A DNA stretch of 49,661 bases, taken from contig JAFSVD010000055.1 in NCBI GenBank assembly GCA_017450275.1, forward strand, positions 1 to 49,661. The letters run 5' to 3'. This document shows, in pieces, positions 7,974 through 16,297 of the stretch (its first letter is position 1; each line of letters begins with the position of its first letter). The position numbers and the translations under genes were made by a program. Source of the stretch: Desulfovibrio sp. (lineage in GTDB: Bacteria; Desulfobacterota; Desulfovibrionia; Desulfovibrionales; Desulfovibrionaceae). The notes under the pieces were generated by a model. The model was not told the origin of the DNA, made no database searches, and saw only the letters and a list, made by a program, of their open reading frames with translations.

Positions 7974-8774
7974 ATGCCCTATAAAGCGATGGAAACCCTT
8001 CTCATGGATGCCTTACGGCTCTACCACCACCCCATTGCCATCACCTTTCTGACAAGCGACGACGATCTTGCCCAATTTACGGCATCTGTGGACTATGTGA
8101 CCCCCATAAAACCCCTGACCTTTTGCCAATGGGAAACAGCCGCCCGCATGCAGGGCAAAACCGTGCTTGGCACAGAGGCAAGCCTCGCCTGCTCCAATGC
8201 CAAGGTCAGCTTTGGCTGGCGCGACATCGATGCCAACGAGATCAAATCCCAGGGCAAATACACAGTTGATTTGGCGCAGGCAGAACGCTTCTTACGCTCA
8301 AAACCCTCCCTGCCCAAAGGATTGAAGGCCATAGGAGTGGGTCCCTTGGGAGCCTCCACGATGGAACCCAGCTGCGTCCACTTCTATTGCGACAGTATCC
8401 AGGCCTACCATTTGGCCATCGACTATATGGCTGCAACCGACACCCATCCGCTGCACACCCAGCTTATGATGAGTTCCGCTGCCTGTGGCGGGAGCGTGTG
8501 GAGCTACCAAAACCAGGCCTTCAACTTTTCAACGCCCTGTTCAGGCTCCTACAATGCCGGGAAAACCGAACGCGGCGAAGTTTATGTCTTTATTCCAGGA
8601 TCCCAGATCAAGGCTGTCTGCGAACGCCTCCAAGCACGGATCGACAAATACGGTTCAAGCTCCATCACGCGACCTGGCGACTATTTCCCCGGCGGAGACA
8701 TCTGTAAAAACTGTCCTCTTATCGGCTTTAAAAGCCCCAAGGCCTGTGAAAGCTGTACAGCGCATACGAGCTGA
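7974..8774 (+). CDS. DUF169 family protein
   Basis: 266 aa. ATG 7974 is chosen because GGAG stands 6 nt upstream and the sequence from there (MPYKAMETLLMDALRLYHHPIAITF) starts as DUF169 proteins do. The family is widespread in anaerobes and methanogens and has no established reaction. A C-terminal cluster CKNC-x10-CESC and further cysteines (AACGG) suggest metal or iron-sulfur binding. No membrane segments. Monocistronic; a hairpin follows the stop. Confidence 0.88.
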   Translation: MPYKAMETLLMDALRLYHHPIAITFLTSDDDLAQFTASVDYVTPIKPLTFCQWETAARMQGKTVLGTEASLACSNAKVSFGWRDIDANEIKSQGKYTVDLAQAERFLRSKPSLPKGLKAIGVGPLGASTMEPSCVHFYCDSIQAYHLAIDYMAATDTHPLHTQLMMSSAACGGSVWSYQNQAFNFSTPCSGSYNAGKTERGEVYVFIPGSQIKAVCERLQARIDKYGSSSITRPGDYFPGGDICKNCPLIGFKSPKACESCTAHTS

Positions 8775-8792
8775 GTCTCGCAAACAACAGGC

Positions 8793-8829
8793 CAAGGAGC
8801 CCATCACACTGTGTGCCATAGACTCCTTG
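8793..8829 (+). terminator. Possible terminator of the DUF169 gene
   Basis: CAAGGAG (8793-8799) pairs with CTCCTTG (8823-8829), with an inner CACACTGTGTG palindrome. It is followed by TGGTCTCTTTC, only weakly U-rich. Confidence 0.4.
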
Positions 8830-8881
8830 TGGTCTCTTTCATTCACATCGGAGAAAATCCACAACCGCAGATCGCACCCAG

Positions 8882-8918
8882 TTCCTCAGCCGATAGAGTA
8901 CATCTTCCGGCTGAGGAA
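8882..8918. repeat. 11-bp perfect inverted repeat at the end of the IscB remnant
   Basis: TTCCTCAGCCG (8882-8892) and CGGCTGAGGAA (8908-8918) are perfect complements around a 15-nt loop, with no T-run. It lies just past the truncated 3' end of the IscB-like gene, where IS200/IS605-type elements carry a subterminal right-end hairpin. An element end is therefore a reasonable guess. Confidence 0.5.
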
Positions 8919-8938
8919 TTGGGGAGAACATGAATCCG

Positions 8939-9214
8939 TCATGTATGGTCAGCGAGCAGTGGGGCGCCGCGAAGAAACGGGTACAATGCACAGGCCTCTC
9001 CGTTTTTCGTAATAACGGAGATAGCTATATTCTGACGCCCAGGATCAATACCAAGGATAGTTTTTTGAGATTCCTTGGTTTGATATTTTTTCTCTTCCTG
9101 ATAAAGAAGTTGAATTTGGAAAGGTTTCTTTCGTATCACTTTTGCCTTTCCATTTTTCAAAAGCCCGCAGCCTTTTGTTGGATATAATGTGTTTACGTAA
9201 ACTTTTGTATTCAT
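8939..9214 (-). pseudogene. IscB-like (RRXRR/PLMP + RuvC-I) nuclease remnant
   Basis: 91 codons from ATG 9214. The N-terminus has the PLMP-domain layout of IscB/IsrB: MNTKVYVNTLYPTKGCGLL, then LKNGKAKVIRKKPFQIQLLY, followed by the RuvC-I segment TILGIDPGRQNIAISV with the catalytic Asp. It then stops. The arginine-rich bridge helix, HNH, RuvC-II and RuvC-III of a ~400-500 aa IscB are missing, and I find no continuation in other frames. In IscB systems this domain belongs to an RNA-guided nuclease encoded in IS200/605-like elements with its guide RNA encoded just upstream. That is where the structured RNA at 9246-9435 lies. A dead copy is most likely. Confidence 0.75.
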
Positions 9215-9245
9215 AAGGCAAAATCGTAAAATTACACACAAAACA

Positions 9246-9435
9246 CAGCACGAGAACGTGCTGGTAGCGTTGCCATAGACTGGATACGACCGATCCCAGA
9301 GCTACCAGCTTGGCATCACCGATAGCTGGTAAGGGTAAGAACACATGGTTTTGCAACCTCGCCTTACCCTGTCGTATCACGTCTTTGTGTGCCACACTTC
9401 ATCGCAACTCGCATCCAACCACAGGCTACGATGCG
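9246..9435 (-). ncRNA. Putative omega RNA (HEARO-type) upstream of the IscB remnant
   Basis: Highly structured sequence immediately 5' of the IscB-like frame. Visible pairings (plus coordinates) are CGCATC 9410-9415 with GATGCG 9430-9435; GTCGTATC 9371-9378 with GATACGAC 9283-9290, closing a large domain; GGGTAAG 9333-9339 with CTTACCC 9363-9369; TACCAGCT 9303-9310 with AGCTGGTA 9324-9331; and CAGCACG 9246-9252 with CGTGCTG 9257-9263 over an AGAA loop. An alternative helix GCTGGTAGC 9259-9267 with GCTACCAGC 9301-9309 competes with two of these. No coding frame fits. Size, position and multi-helix layout match HEARO/omega RNAs. The flank reads ATGA at its 5' side, the reported insertion context. 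Identity is inferred, not matched to a model. Confidence 0.65.
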
Positions 9436-9508
9436 GGTCATACATTTCTATTTTCTAGAATATGAATGAAATGTGACACGTGGTACAGTCTGCTCTTTGC
9501 AGCAAGAC

Positions 9509-9856
9509 TTAGTCGGAAAAAAGAATGAGGGCGAAAAAGGTGAGATCTTCGGTGCTGGCATTGATCATGCCGTGGGATTCCCCGGAATAACAAATCGTCA
9601 CATCCCCAGCAGACACTGTTTCTTCGTGCCCATTGTCGATATAGGTGCCTGTGCCTGAGAGAATGTAGTAGACCTCAAATTCCTTGGTGTGCCCGTGCAC
9701 GCCGATGGCCTCGCCCGGATGCAAAACACAGAAATTGCACAGCCGCCCCTTGCCGGCGAATTCATCCTTGGTCAAAATCTGGGTTGCATGCAGCAGACCA
9801 GGACCTCCGAACATACATGCTTCAACTTTCGGCGTATCACTGCTCCGACGAATCAT
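9509..9856 (-). CDS. Single-domain cupin protein
   Basis: 115 aa. ATG 9856 has AGGAGG 5 nt upstream. The cupin motifs are visible: first motif PGEAIGVHGHTKEFEVYYILSG (His, His, Glu metal ligands) and second motif VSAGDVTICYSGESHGMIN. Small stand-alone cupins bind a metal and serve as isomerases, dioxygenases or sensors, and the substrate cannot be told. It is divergent from the FMN-dependent dehydrogenase with about 60 bp between starts, so they may share a control region. Confidence 0.9.
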   Translation of the reverse strand: MIRRSSDTPKVEACMFGGPGLLHATQILTKDEFAGKGRLCNFCVLHPGEAIGVHGHTKEFEVYYILSGTGTYIDNGHEETVSAGDVTICYSGESHGMINASTEDLTFFALILFSD

Positions 9857-9918
9857 AAAAACCTCCTGTGGAACGGCATTGTGCCGTCCCCAAATACGGA
9901 ATGAGATAGGGAGATCGT

Positions 9919-10941
9919 ATGAGTGACGACTATAAAACAAATGCCCGTACCCTTATGCAAGGGTATTGCCGCGTCTGCCCCATCTGCAACGGTCGTGCCT
10001 GTATCGGCGAAGTGCCCGGCATGGGCGGATTGGGCACAGCAGCTTCTTTCCACAACAATATCTCGGCGCTGCAAGCTGTTACCCTCAATATGACAGCCCT
10101 GCACAGCGTCACCGCCCCCAATACAGCAACAACCTTCCTGGGCACAAAGCTTACCTTCCCGGTTCTGGCAGCCCCGATCGGCGGTGCCCAGTTTAATATG
10201 TCCAAGGGCTTTAGTGAAGAGGACTATATTGAGGCTGTTCTGGCTGGCTTTGAGGCCGAAGGCTCTTTGGGCTGTACAGGGGACGGGGTTCCTCCCTTTA
10301 TCATCGATGCAGCGGTTGCCTCCCTTGCCAAGCACAAGGGCATTCCCTTTATCAAACCCTGGGAAGGCAAAGAGCTCTATGAAAAAATCGACCGCGTCCT
10401 TGAGACCAATCCCCCGGCCATTGGCATGGATGTGGACGCGGCAGGCCTTGTCACGCTGCGCAAAATGGGGCGGCCTGTGACCCCCATGGATCCGGGCACC
10501 TTAAAAGACGTGATTGGCTACGCCCATGAGCGCAAAACGCCCTTTATCGTCAAAGGCATTATGACCCCGCTTGATGCCGAAAAAGCCATTCAGTCAGGCG
10601 CTGACGCCATCGTTGTCTCCAACCACGGTGGCCGCATTCTCGACCACTGCCCAGGCACAGCCCAGGTTCTTCCGGCAATCGCCAAAATCGTTCGCCACCG
10701 TATCCCCATTGCGGTGGATGGTGGGGTTCGCACAGGAACCGATGTGCTCAAGATGCTCGCTCTCGGCGCGGACGTGGTTCTTATTGGTCGTCCGGTCAGC
10801 GTTGCCTCGGTTGGCGGAGGCCTCCAGGCTGTGCAAAGCTATTGCCAGACCATCAAAGCCCAATTGACCCAGGCCATGCTTCTGACCGGTGTTGCAACAA
10901 TAGCCGATATCACCGAAGATATCCTCTATGCCAAGGCCTAG
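9919..10941 (+). CDS. FMN-dependent alpha-hydroxy-acid dehydrogenase family protein with N-terminal Cys cluster
   Basis: 340 aa, TIM-barrel flavoenzyme related to lactate/glycolate oxidases. The FMN/phosphate-binding end is typical: VKGIMTPLDAEKA, IVVSNHGGR with the catalytic His-Gly-Gly-Arg, IPIAVDGGVRTG and DVVLIGRP. The N-terminus is unusual for plant/animal-type enzymes: CRVCPICNGRACIGEVPG gives C-x2-C-x2-C-x4-C, which could hold an iron-sulfur cluster or zinc. Members like this occur in anaerobes, with electrons probably passed to a carrier rather than oxygen. GGGAG stands 5 nt before the ATG. Substrate unknown. Confidence 0.88.
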   Translation: MSDDYKTNARTLMQGYCRVCPICNGRACIGEVPGMGGLGTAASFHNNISALQAVTLNMTALHSVTAPNTATTFLGTKLTFPVLAAPIGGAQFNMSKGFSEEDYIEAVLAGFEAEGSLGCTGDGVPPFIIDAAVASLAKHKGIPFIKPWEGKELYEKIDRVLETNPPAIGMDVDAAGLVTLRKMGRPVTPMDPGTLKDVIGYAHERKTPFIVKGIMTPLDAEKAIQSGADAIVVSNHGGRILDHCPGTAQVLPAIAKIVRHRIPIAVDGGVRTGTDVLKMLALGADVVLIGRPVSVASVGGGLQAVQSYCQTIKAQLTQAMLLTGVATIADITEDILYAKA

Positions 10942-11090
10942 GGCTCCGTTGACAGCAAAAACAGCCTAACGTACAAACGATACACAAAAAAAAGGCGCAC
11001 GTCTTTGTAAAACCCATTTACGAACGTTCCAGATGTATTGTCCAGAAGCTCGTGTGGGTCGTTGTGCTTGTTAACTTCGAGGAGGCGCAC

Positions 11091-12392
11091 GTGCTCTTCA
11101 ATATCAGACAGGAAACTCTGCCCCGCGACGAACTGGAGGCTCTTCAACTCCGAAGATTACAGGATGTCTGTGCCAGAGTATATGCCAATGTTCCGTTCTA
11201 CAAAAAACGCTTTGACGAAGCAGGCATTAAACCGGAAACCATTCGGAGCCTCGAGGATATTCAACGGCTTCCCTTCACCGAGAAGCAGGATCTCAGGGAT
11301 CACTATCCCTATGGGCTTTTTGCTGTGCCAAGAGACAATATTGTGCGCCTGCAGGCCTCAAGCGGCACGACAGGCAAGGCTGTTGTCTTGGGCTACACCC
11401 AGCGCGATATCGACAATTGGGCAGAGCTCACCGCTCGCAGCCTCACCGCTGCAGGGGTAAGCCGACGCGATATTGTCCATATCGCCTATGGCTATGGCCT
11501 TTTTACCGGAGGCCTGGGAGCCCACGGCGGAGCGGAACGCATCGGCGCAACGGTTGTGCCAGCCTCAGGGGGCGCCACCAAACGCCAGACCTATCTGCTC
11601 CGCGATTTTGGCGCAACAGTGCTGTGCTGCACCCCAAGCTACGCGCTCCATCTCTGGGAGTCGGGCATGGAAGAAGGCATTGATTTTCGCGATCTGCCCT
11701 TGCGTATCGGCTGCTTTGGCGCCGAACCCTGGACCGAGGGCATGCGCCAGGATATGGAACAAAAAATGGGCATCAACGCCCTCAACATCTACGGGCTTTC
11801 GGAAATTATGGGACCTGGCGTTGCCATGGAATGCGTGGACGCCAAGAAGGGGCTCCATTTGTGGGAAGACCATTTCTACCCAGAAATCATCGATCCTGTG
11901 ACCGGCCAACAGCTGCCACCTGGATCCACGGGAGAACTGGTTTTGACGACCCTCACCAAGGAGGGGACACCGCTCATCCGCTACCGCACCCGCGACCTCA
12001 CCCGCCTCGATTTCACACCCTGCAGTTGTGGTCGCACCCATGTCAGAATTGCCCGTCTCGAAGGCCGCACCGACGACATGCTCATCATCCGCGGTGTCAA
12101 TGTCTTCCCCCAGCAGATCGAATCCATCATCATGGAAAACGAGGGGCTTTCCCCCAACTACCAATTGATTGTCGATCGCAAGGAAAACCTCGACACGCTG
12201 GAAATCTGCGTGGAAGTCGATGCCCAGCTGTTCTGTGACGAGATCAAGCATCTGCAGAATCTCGAAAAACGCATCCAGAAGAAAGTCAAAGAGTTTCTCG
12301 GCGTGACCACCCGCGTCCGCCTCCTTGAACCCCATTCTTTGGAACGCTCGCAAGGCAAGGCCAATCGCATCGTCGACAAACGCATACTCTGA
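11091..12392 (+). CDS. paaK: Phenylacetate-CoA ligase (AMP-forming)
   Basis: 433 aa, cytosolic acyl-adenylate enzyme that activates phenylacetate or a related aryl acid to its CoA thioester. GTG 11091 is chosen because GAGGAGG lies 5 nt upstream; an ATG 39 nt earlier has no ribosome site. The AMP-binding P-loop is [17 protein letters not shown] (about residues 85-100). Later motifs are [30 protein letters not shown], the hinge region [19 protein letters not shown] and the C-terminal AMP_binding_C_2 domain. No other paa genes adjoin. In anaerobes this enzyme usually takes up aryl acids from aromatic amino acid fermentation. A strong terminator follows. Confidence 0.93.
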   Translation: MLFNIRQETLPRDELEALQLRRLQDVCARVYANVPFYKKRFDEAGIKPETIRSLEDIQRLPFTEKQDLRDHYPYGLFAVPRDNIVRLQASSGTTGKAVVLGYTQRDIDNWAELTARSLTAAGVSRRDIVHIAYGYGLFTGGLGAHGGAERIGATVVPASGGATKRQTYLLRDFGATVLCCTPSYALHLWESGMEEGIDFRDLPLRIGCFGAEPWTEGMRQDMEQKMGINALNIYGLSEIMGPGVAMECVDAKKGLHLWEDHFYPEIIDPVTGQQLPPGSTGELVLTTLTKEGTPLIRYRTRDLTRLDFTPCSCGRTHVRIARLEGRTDDMLIIRGVNVFPQQIESIIMENEGLSPNYQLIVDRKENLDTLEICVEVDAQLFCDEIKHLQNLEKRIQKKVKEFLGVTTRVRLLEPHSLERSQGKANRIVDKRIL

Positions 12393-12413
12393 GTGTTTGC
12401 GACTGCAGTCGCT

Positions 12414-12447
12414 ATGGGGGGTAAAAAAACGCCAGTTTTTTTACCCC
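12414..12447. terminator. Bidirectional intrinsic terminator
   Basis: GGGGGTAAAAAAAC pairs with GTTTTTTTACCCCC around GCCA. It sits between the convergent paaK and DMT-exporter genes and can serve both. Confidence 0.85.
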
Positions 12448-12457
12448 CTTCTTCTTT

Positions 12458-13309
12458 TTAGCCTTTGTTTGAGCTCACCACGATGCCGCCAATGACGAAA
12501 AGGCAGCCAACAAGCGCCACAAACCCAATGCTCTCCCCAGCCAAGACGCTGAAAAGGCCTGCCCACACAGGCTCACCGGCATAAATCACTGTTGCCCTGC
12601 TGGCCTCAACGCTTTTCTGCGCCCAGGTCAAAATGCTCTGCATAAACGCCGTCACCAAACCCAGACCGAGCGCGCTCCCATAGACAAGAAGCGAGGGAGC
12701 GGGAATGCTTTCTCCCACAAGGGGCATGGCGCAAAAACTGCATAACGACGTGCATAAAAGCTCAATCAAAACCAGCCTGCGGGCATTGCAGTCCTTGGCA
12801 ACCATGTCGATGACCAAGATCTCCCATGCAAAGACAATGGCACAGACAATGGTTTCTATCTCGCCAATACCGATCCCCATCCCCATTTCCTCAGGCCACG
12901 CGATGCATAAAACACCGGGAAACGAAAGCGAAAGCCCAAGCAATAGCCTGGCTCGCACCCTGTGGCGAAGGAAAAGCACTTCAAAAAGGGGCACTAAGGG
13001 GATATAGAAGGCGGTCAAAAAGGCCGACTTTGCCGCGGAAATCTCCATTAAACCCGCTGTTTGCAAACCAAAGCCCAAGAAAACCAGAATACCAAGAATA
13101 AGACCGCCGTAGATCTCCTTGGCCGTAAAACCCCGCATCACAGGAAGGGCAACAAGAAAGACACAACAGGCAGCGCACAAAAAGCGCAGCCCCACGAAAA
13201 AAAACGGACATCGTGCCTGCATGGCAAGGCGGATCACAAGAAAACTCACGCCCCAAATCATGGTGACAAAACACAGAGCCCATTCCTCGCGTGACGAAAA
13301 AAACCGCAT
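12458..13309 (-). CDS. EamA/DMT-superfamily transporter
   Basis: 283 aa with about ten transmembrane helices arranged as two EamA repeats. The first helix contains MIWGVSFLVIRLAM, the typical EamA opening, and the second repeat has VIYAGEPVWAGLFSVLAGE. ATG 13309 has GGGG 6 nt upstream; an ATG 6 nt earlier abuts that box. It is an inner-membrane metabolite or drug exporter with unknown substrate. It is convergent with paaK and divergent from the hybrid histidine kinase. Confidence 0.9.
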   Translation of the reverse strand: MRFFSSREEWALCFVTMIWGVSFLVIRLAMQARCPFFFVGLRFLCAACCVFLVALPVMRGFTAKEIYGGLILGILVFLGFGLQTAGLMEISAAKSAFLTAFYIPLVPLFEVLFLRHRVRARLLLGLSLSFPGVLCIAWPEEMGMGIGIGEIETIVCAIVFAWEILVIDMVAKDCNARRLVLIELLCTSLCSFCAMPLVGESIPAPSLLVYGSALGLGLVTAFMQSILTWAQKSVEASRATVIYAGEPVWAGLFSVLAGESIGFVALVGCLFVIGGIVVSSNKG

Positions 13310-13423
13310 GCCCATCCCCTGTACGGCCTACAAACGCTACCAGGCCTTGGCATTCACATTTACCACACGAAACGCTACAATCGTCCATATGGACATCAGA
13401 CACCCTCACAAACGGATATCTCT

Positions 13424-16297
13424 ATGCATACGCACCCTGAACAGACGCAGACAACGCCGTCCGTTGACACTCTCTCCCGCAAAGACGAGAAAGAATGGTG
13501 TATCCGAACACTCAAACATCTGCGGGAATCCTCGTTTCTCTGCCGCCAAAAAAACGATGGCACGTTTGCGACCATCGCTGTCTCGGAAGATCTCGCGAGG
13601 CTTCTTGAGACCACTGTTGCCCACGCTCAGGAAACACTGGCTATCAACGGTCTTTTGACGATGACCCATCAAGAAGACCGCATCTTCATCCGCCGTATGC
13701 TCAGACGCCGCGTCAACGAAGAAAACGGCTCGAATCTTATTGTGCGCGTCAAAACCATGAAGGGCAATATCCTATGGTGCGATATCCACTTTTCCTTTGT
13801 GACGGACTTTGATCATCTCTACGTCTATTGCACCTTTTTCGATATCACAACCCTCAAGGAATATGAACATCGCCTGCGCAGTGCCTACACCAATTTTGGC
13901 ACCAATTTCTATCAAAGCGATGCCACAACCCTGGGGCTCTTTCAAATCAATCTATCCAAAGACACCATTGAAAATATGCAGGGGCGGGATCTCTACGGCA
14001 CCGACTCCACCATGACCCCCTATTCGGTCTTTCTCAAAAAGCGCTCGGATAATCTCCCGATTCCGGAAGAACGGGAGCAATTGCTCGAATTGTTCGATCC
14101 CGATGAATTGCTTGTGCAGTATTTAAAAGGCTTTACCCTGGTGCAGATGACGGTCTACTCCAGACGCCCCAATGGGCAAAACCGCTATGTCACCCTCACC
14201 TCCAACACCATTCGCCATCCCTTGACCGGGGATATTATCGCGTTTTTGGCGGAAAAAGACGCCAATACAGCCAAGGTCAAGGAAATGCTCTTAAGCAAGA
14301 TACTGTCCCGACAATTTGACATGGTTGCCTGGCTCACCGAAGGCAATTACGGGGTTGTGATCGGCGATGCGGCCAATATCAAAAACGGCAGCATTTTCCC
14401 CTTGACCAGACAAGGCAACTACCAGGCCTATCTCTCCTCCCAGGTTGTGCCTGTTCTGCACGGCAGCCCAGTCGAACGCGAGACCATGCTGGCGCAACTG
14501 CGCTGGGATACGATTGCTGCCAAGATTGCCGTCCAGTCGCCCTATATTGTCAATATTGCGGTCAATGTCGATGGCGCGATCTGGTACAAGCGCTTCGACT
14601 TTTATGCTGTGGACAGCGCCGGGAGATTTTGCATTGTCCTCAAAAGCGACACAACCGACATCCAGCGCCAGCAGCGGGAAATCAACGAGCAGCTCAAGCA
14701 GGCCTTAACCGAAGCCCAGCAGGCGAGCGTGGCCAAAACCACCTTCCTCTCCCGCATGAGCCATGAGATCAGAACGCCCATGAACGCCATCATTGGGCTT
14801 GGCACCTTGGCGCTCAGAGAACCCGACATCACCCCCCATTTACGGGAATACCTGACCAAGATCGGCTCAAGCGCCCGCTATTTGCTCTCGCTGATCAACG
14901 ACATTCTCGATATGAGTCGCATTGAAAGCGGCAGGATGGTGCTCAAAAACGAGGAATTCTCCTTCCGCTCCTTCCTCGACCTGGTCAATACCATGCTGGA
15001 CGGCCAGTGCCGGGAGCGCGGCCTCACCTATTCGTGCGTGGTTGAAGGCGTCATCGACGAATTTTATATCGGCGACGACACCAAGCTCCGTCAGATTCTG
15101 ATCAACATTCTCGGCAATTCGGTGAAATTCACCAATCCAGGCGGCAAGGTGTCTCTGACAGTGTGCCGCACATCATCGCTCGAAGGCCAAGCCAATCTTC
15201 GCTTCACCATCGAAGACACAGGCATTGGCATGGATGCCTCGTATCTGCCAAAGATCTTTGAGCCCTTTAGCCAAGAGGATGCGAGCAATACCACCAAATA
15301 CGGCGGATCAGGCCTTGGGCTTGCGATCACCAAGAATATCGTGACCCTGTTGAACGGTGAAATCACGGTTGCCTCGGAAAAAGGCAAAGGAACCCGCTTT
15401 ACGATCAATGTGCCCTTGCGCGAAACCAAGCACGCAACGACAAAAAACTTTGCGATCAATCCCAAGGAGCTCACTGTTCTGCTTGTTGACCACGATCCTG
15501 CCTCAGCCAAACACACCCACGCGGTTTTAGAAGATATCGGCATCGCAGCCACCCTCAATCAATCCGGTGAACAGGCTCTGCACACCATCGCCCTGCACAC
15601 AGCCAGACGCGACCCCTTCACCTTGATCCTCCTCGATCTGCGACTGCCAGACAAAGACGCTCTCAGCCTTGCCAAGGAGATTCGGGCGCAAATTGGCGAC
15701 CAAAGCACCATTCTTTTGACAGCCTACAGTTTGGAGGGAATTGAGGAAGAGGCGAAGAAAAACGGCTGTGACGGCGTTGTGACCAAGCCGATCTTTGCCT
15801 CAGCGCTTTTAGACATTGTGCGCAAGGCGCTTGTCAAAAAAAGCAGCCAGACAGACGAGGATACAACCCCTGCTGATCTCACCAATCGGCATATTCTTTT
15901 GGCCGAAGATGTGGCGATCAATGCGGAAATCATGATCCAGCTGCTCGAAATCTTGAACATCACTGTTGAACACGCGGAAAACGGCGCCCTGGCTGTCGAA
16001 GCCTTTGCGAAGTCCGCGCCCTTCAGCTTCGACGCCATTCTCATGGATGTCCGCATGCCGGTTCTCGACGGACTCGGCGCCTGCCGAAAAATCCGTGCGC
16101 TCAATCGAGCTGATGCCAAAACCATCCCCATCATCGCCATGACCGCCAACGCCTTTGACGAAGATGTTCAGCACTCGTTGAAAGCCGGTATGAACGCCCA
16201 TTTGACCAAACCCGTGGATCCAGAGCAATTGCAGACAACACTCGCCCAACTCATCGCCGACTTTGACCACACGCACACCACTTCTCCTGACAAATAA
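13424..16297 (+). CDS. Hybrid sensor histidine kinase with two receiver domains
   Basis: 957 aa with no clear transmembrane helix, so probably cytosolic. Residues 1-430 contain PAS-like sensing regions (an ILWCDIHFSF/CTFFDITTLKEYE module near 110-145 and another before the kinase). The H-box FLSRMSHEIRTPMNAIIG has phospho-acceptor His447. The ATPase domain (about 550-670) has DTGIGMDASYLPKIFEPFSQ and GGSGLGLAIT. Two receivers follow: the first with phospho-acceptor Asp738 (LLDLRLPD), though its N-terminal acidic pair reads VDHDPAS, and the second with Asp875 (LMDVRMP) and the usual AEDVAIN. No HPt domain is visible. The stop overlaps the next gene start by 1 bp (TAATG), so the pair is co-translated. 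The output partner is unknown. Confidence 0.93.
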   Translation: MHTHPEQTQTTPSVDTLSRKDEKEWCIRTLKHLRESSFLCRQKNDGTFATIAVSEDLARLLETTVAHAQETLAINGLLTMTHQEDRIFIRRMLRRRVNEENGSNLIVRVKTMKGNILWCDIHFSFVTDFDHLYVYCTFFDITTLKEYEHRLRSAYTNFGTNFYQSDATTLGLFQINLSKDTIENMQGRDLYGTDSTMTPYSVFLKKRSDNLPIPEEREQLLELFDPDELLVQYLKGFTLVQMTVYSRRPNGQNRYVTLTSNTIRHPLTGDIIAFLAEKDANTAKVKEMLLSKILSRQFDMVAWLTEGNYGVVIGDAANIKNGSIFPLTRQGNYQAYLSSQVVPVLHGSPVERETMLAQLRWDTIAAKIAVQSPYIVNIAVNVDGAIWYKRFDFYAVDSAGRFCIVLKSDTTDIQRQQREINEQLKQALTEAQQASVAKTTFLSRMSHEIRTPMNAIIGLGTLALREPDITPHLREYLTKIGSSARYLLSLINDILDMSRIESGRMVLKNEEFSFRSFLDLVNTMLDGQCRERGLTYSCVVEGVIDEFYIGDDTKLRQILINILGNSVKFTNPGGKVSLTVCRTSSLEGQANLRFTIEDTGIGMDASYLPKIFEPFSQEDASNTTKYGGSGLGLAITKNIVTLLNGEITVASEKGKGTRFTINVPLRETKHATTKNFAINPKELTVLLVDHDPASAKHTHAVLEDIGIAATLNQSGEQALHTIALHTARRDPFTLILLDLRLPDKDALSLAKEIRAQIGDQSTILLTAYSLEGIEEEAKKNGCDGVVTKPIFASALLDIVRKALVKKSSQTDEDTTPADLTNRHILLAEDVAINAEIMIQLLEILNITVEHAENGALAVEAFAKSAPFSFDAILMDVRMPVLDGLGACRKIRALNRADAKTIPIIAMTANAFDEDVQHSLKAGMNAHLTKPVDPEQLQTTLAQLIADFDHTHTTSPDK

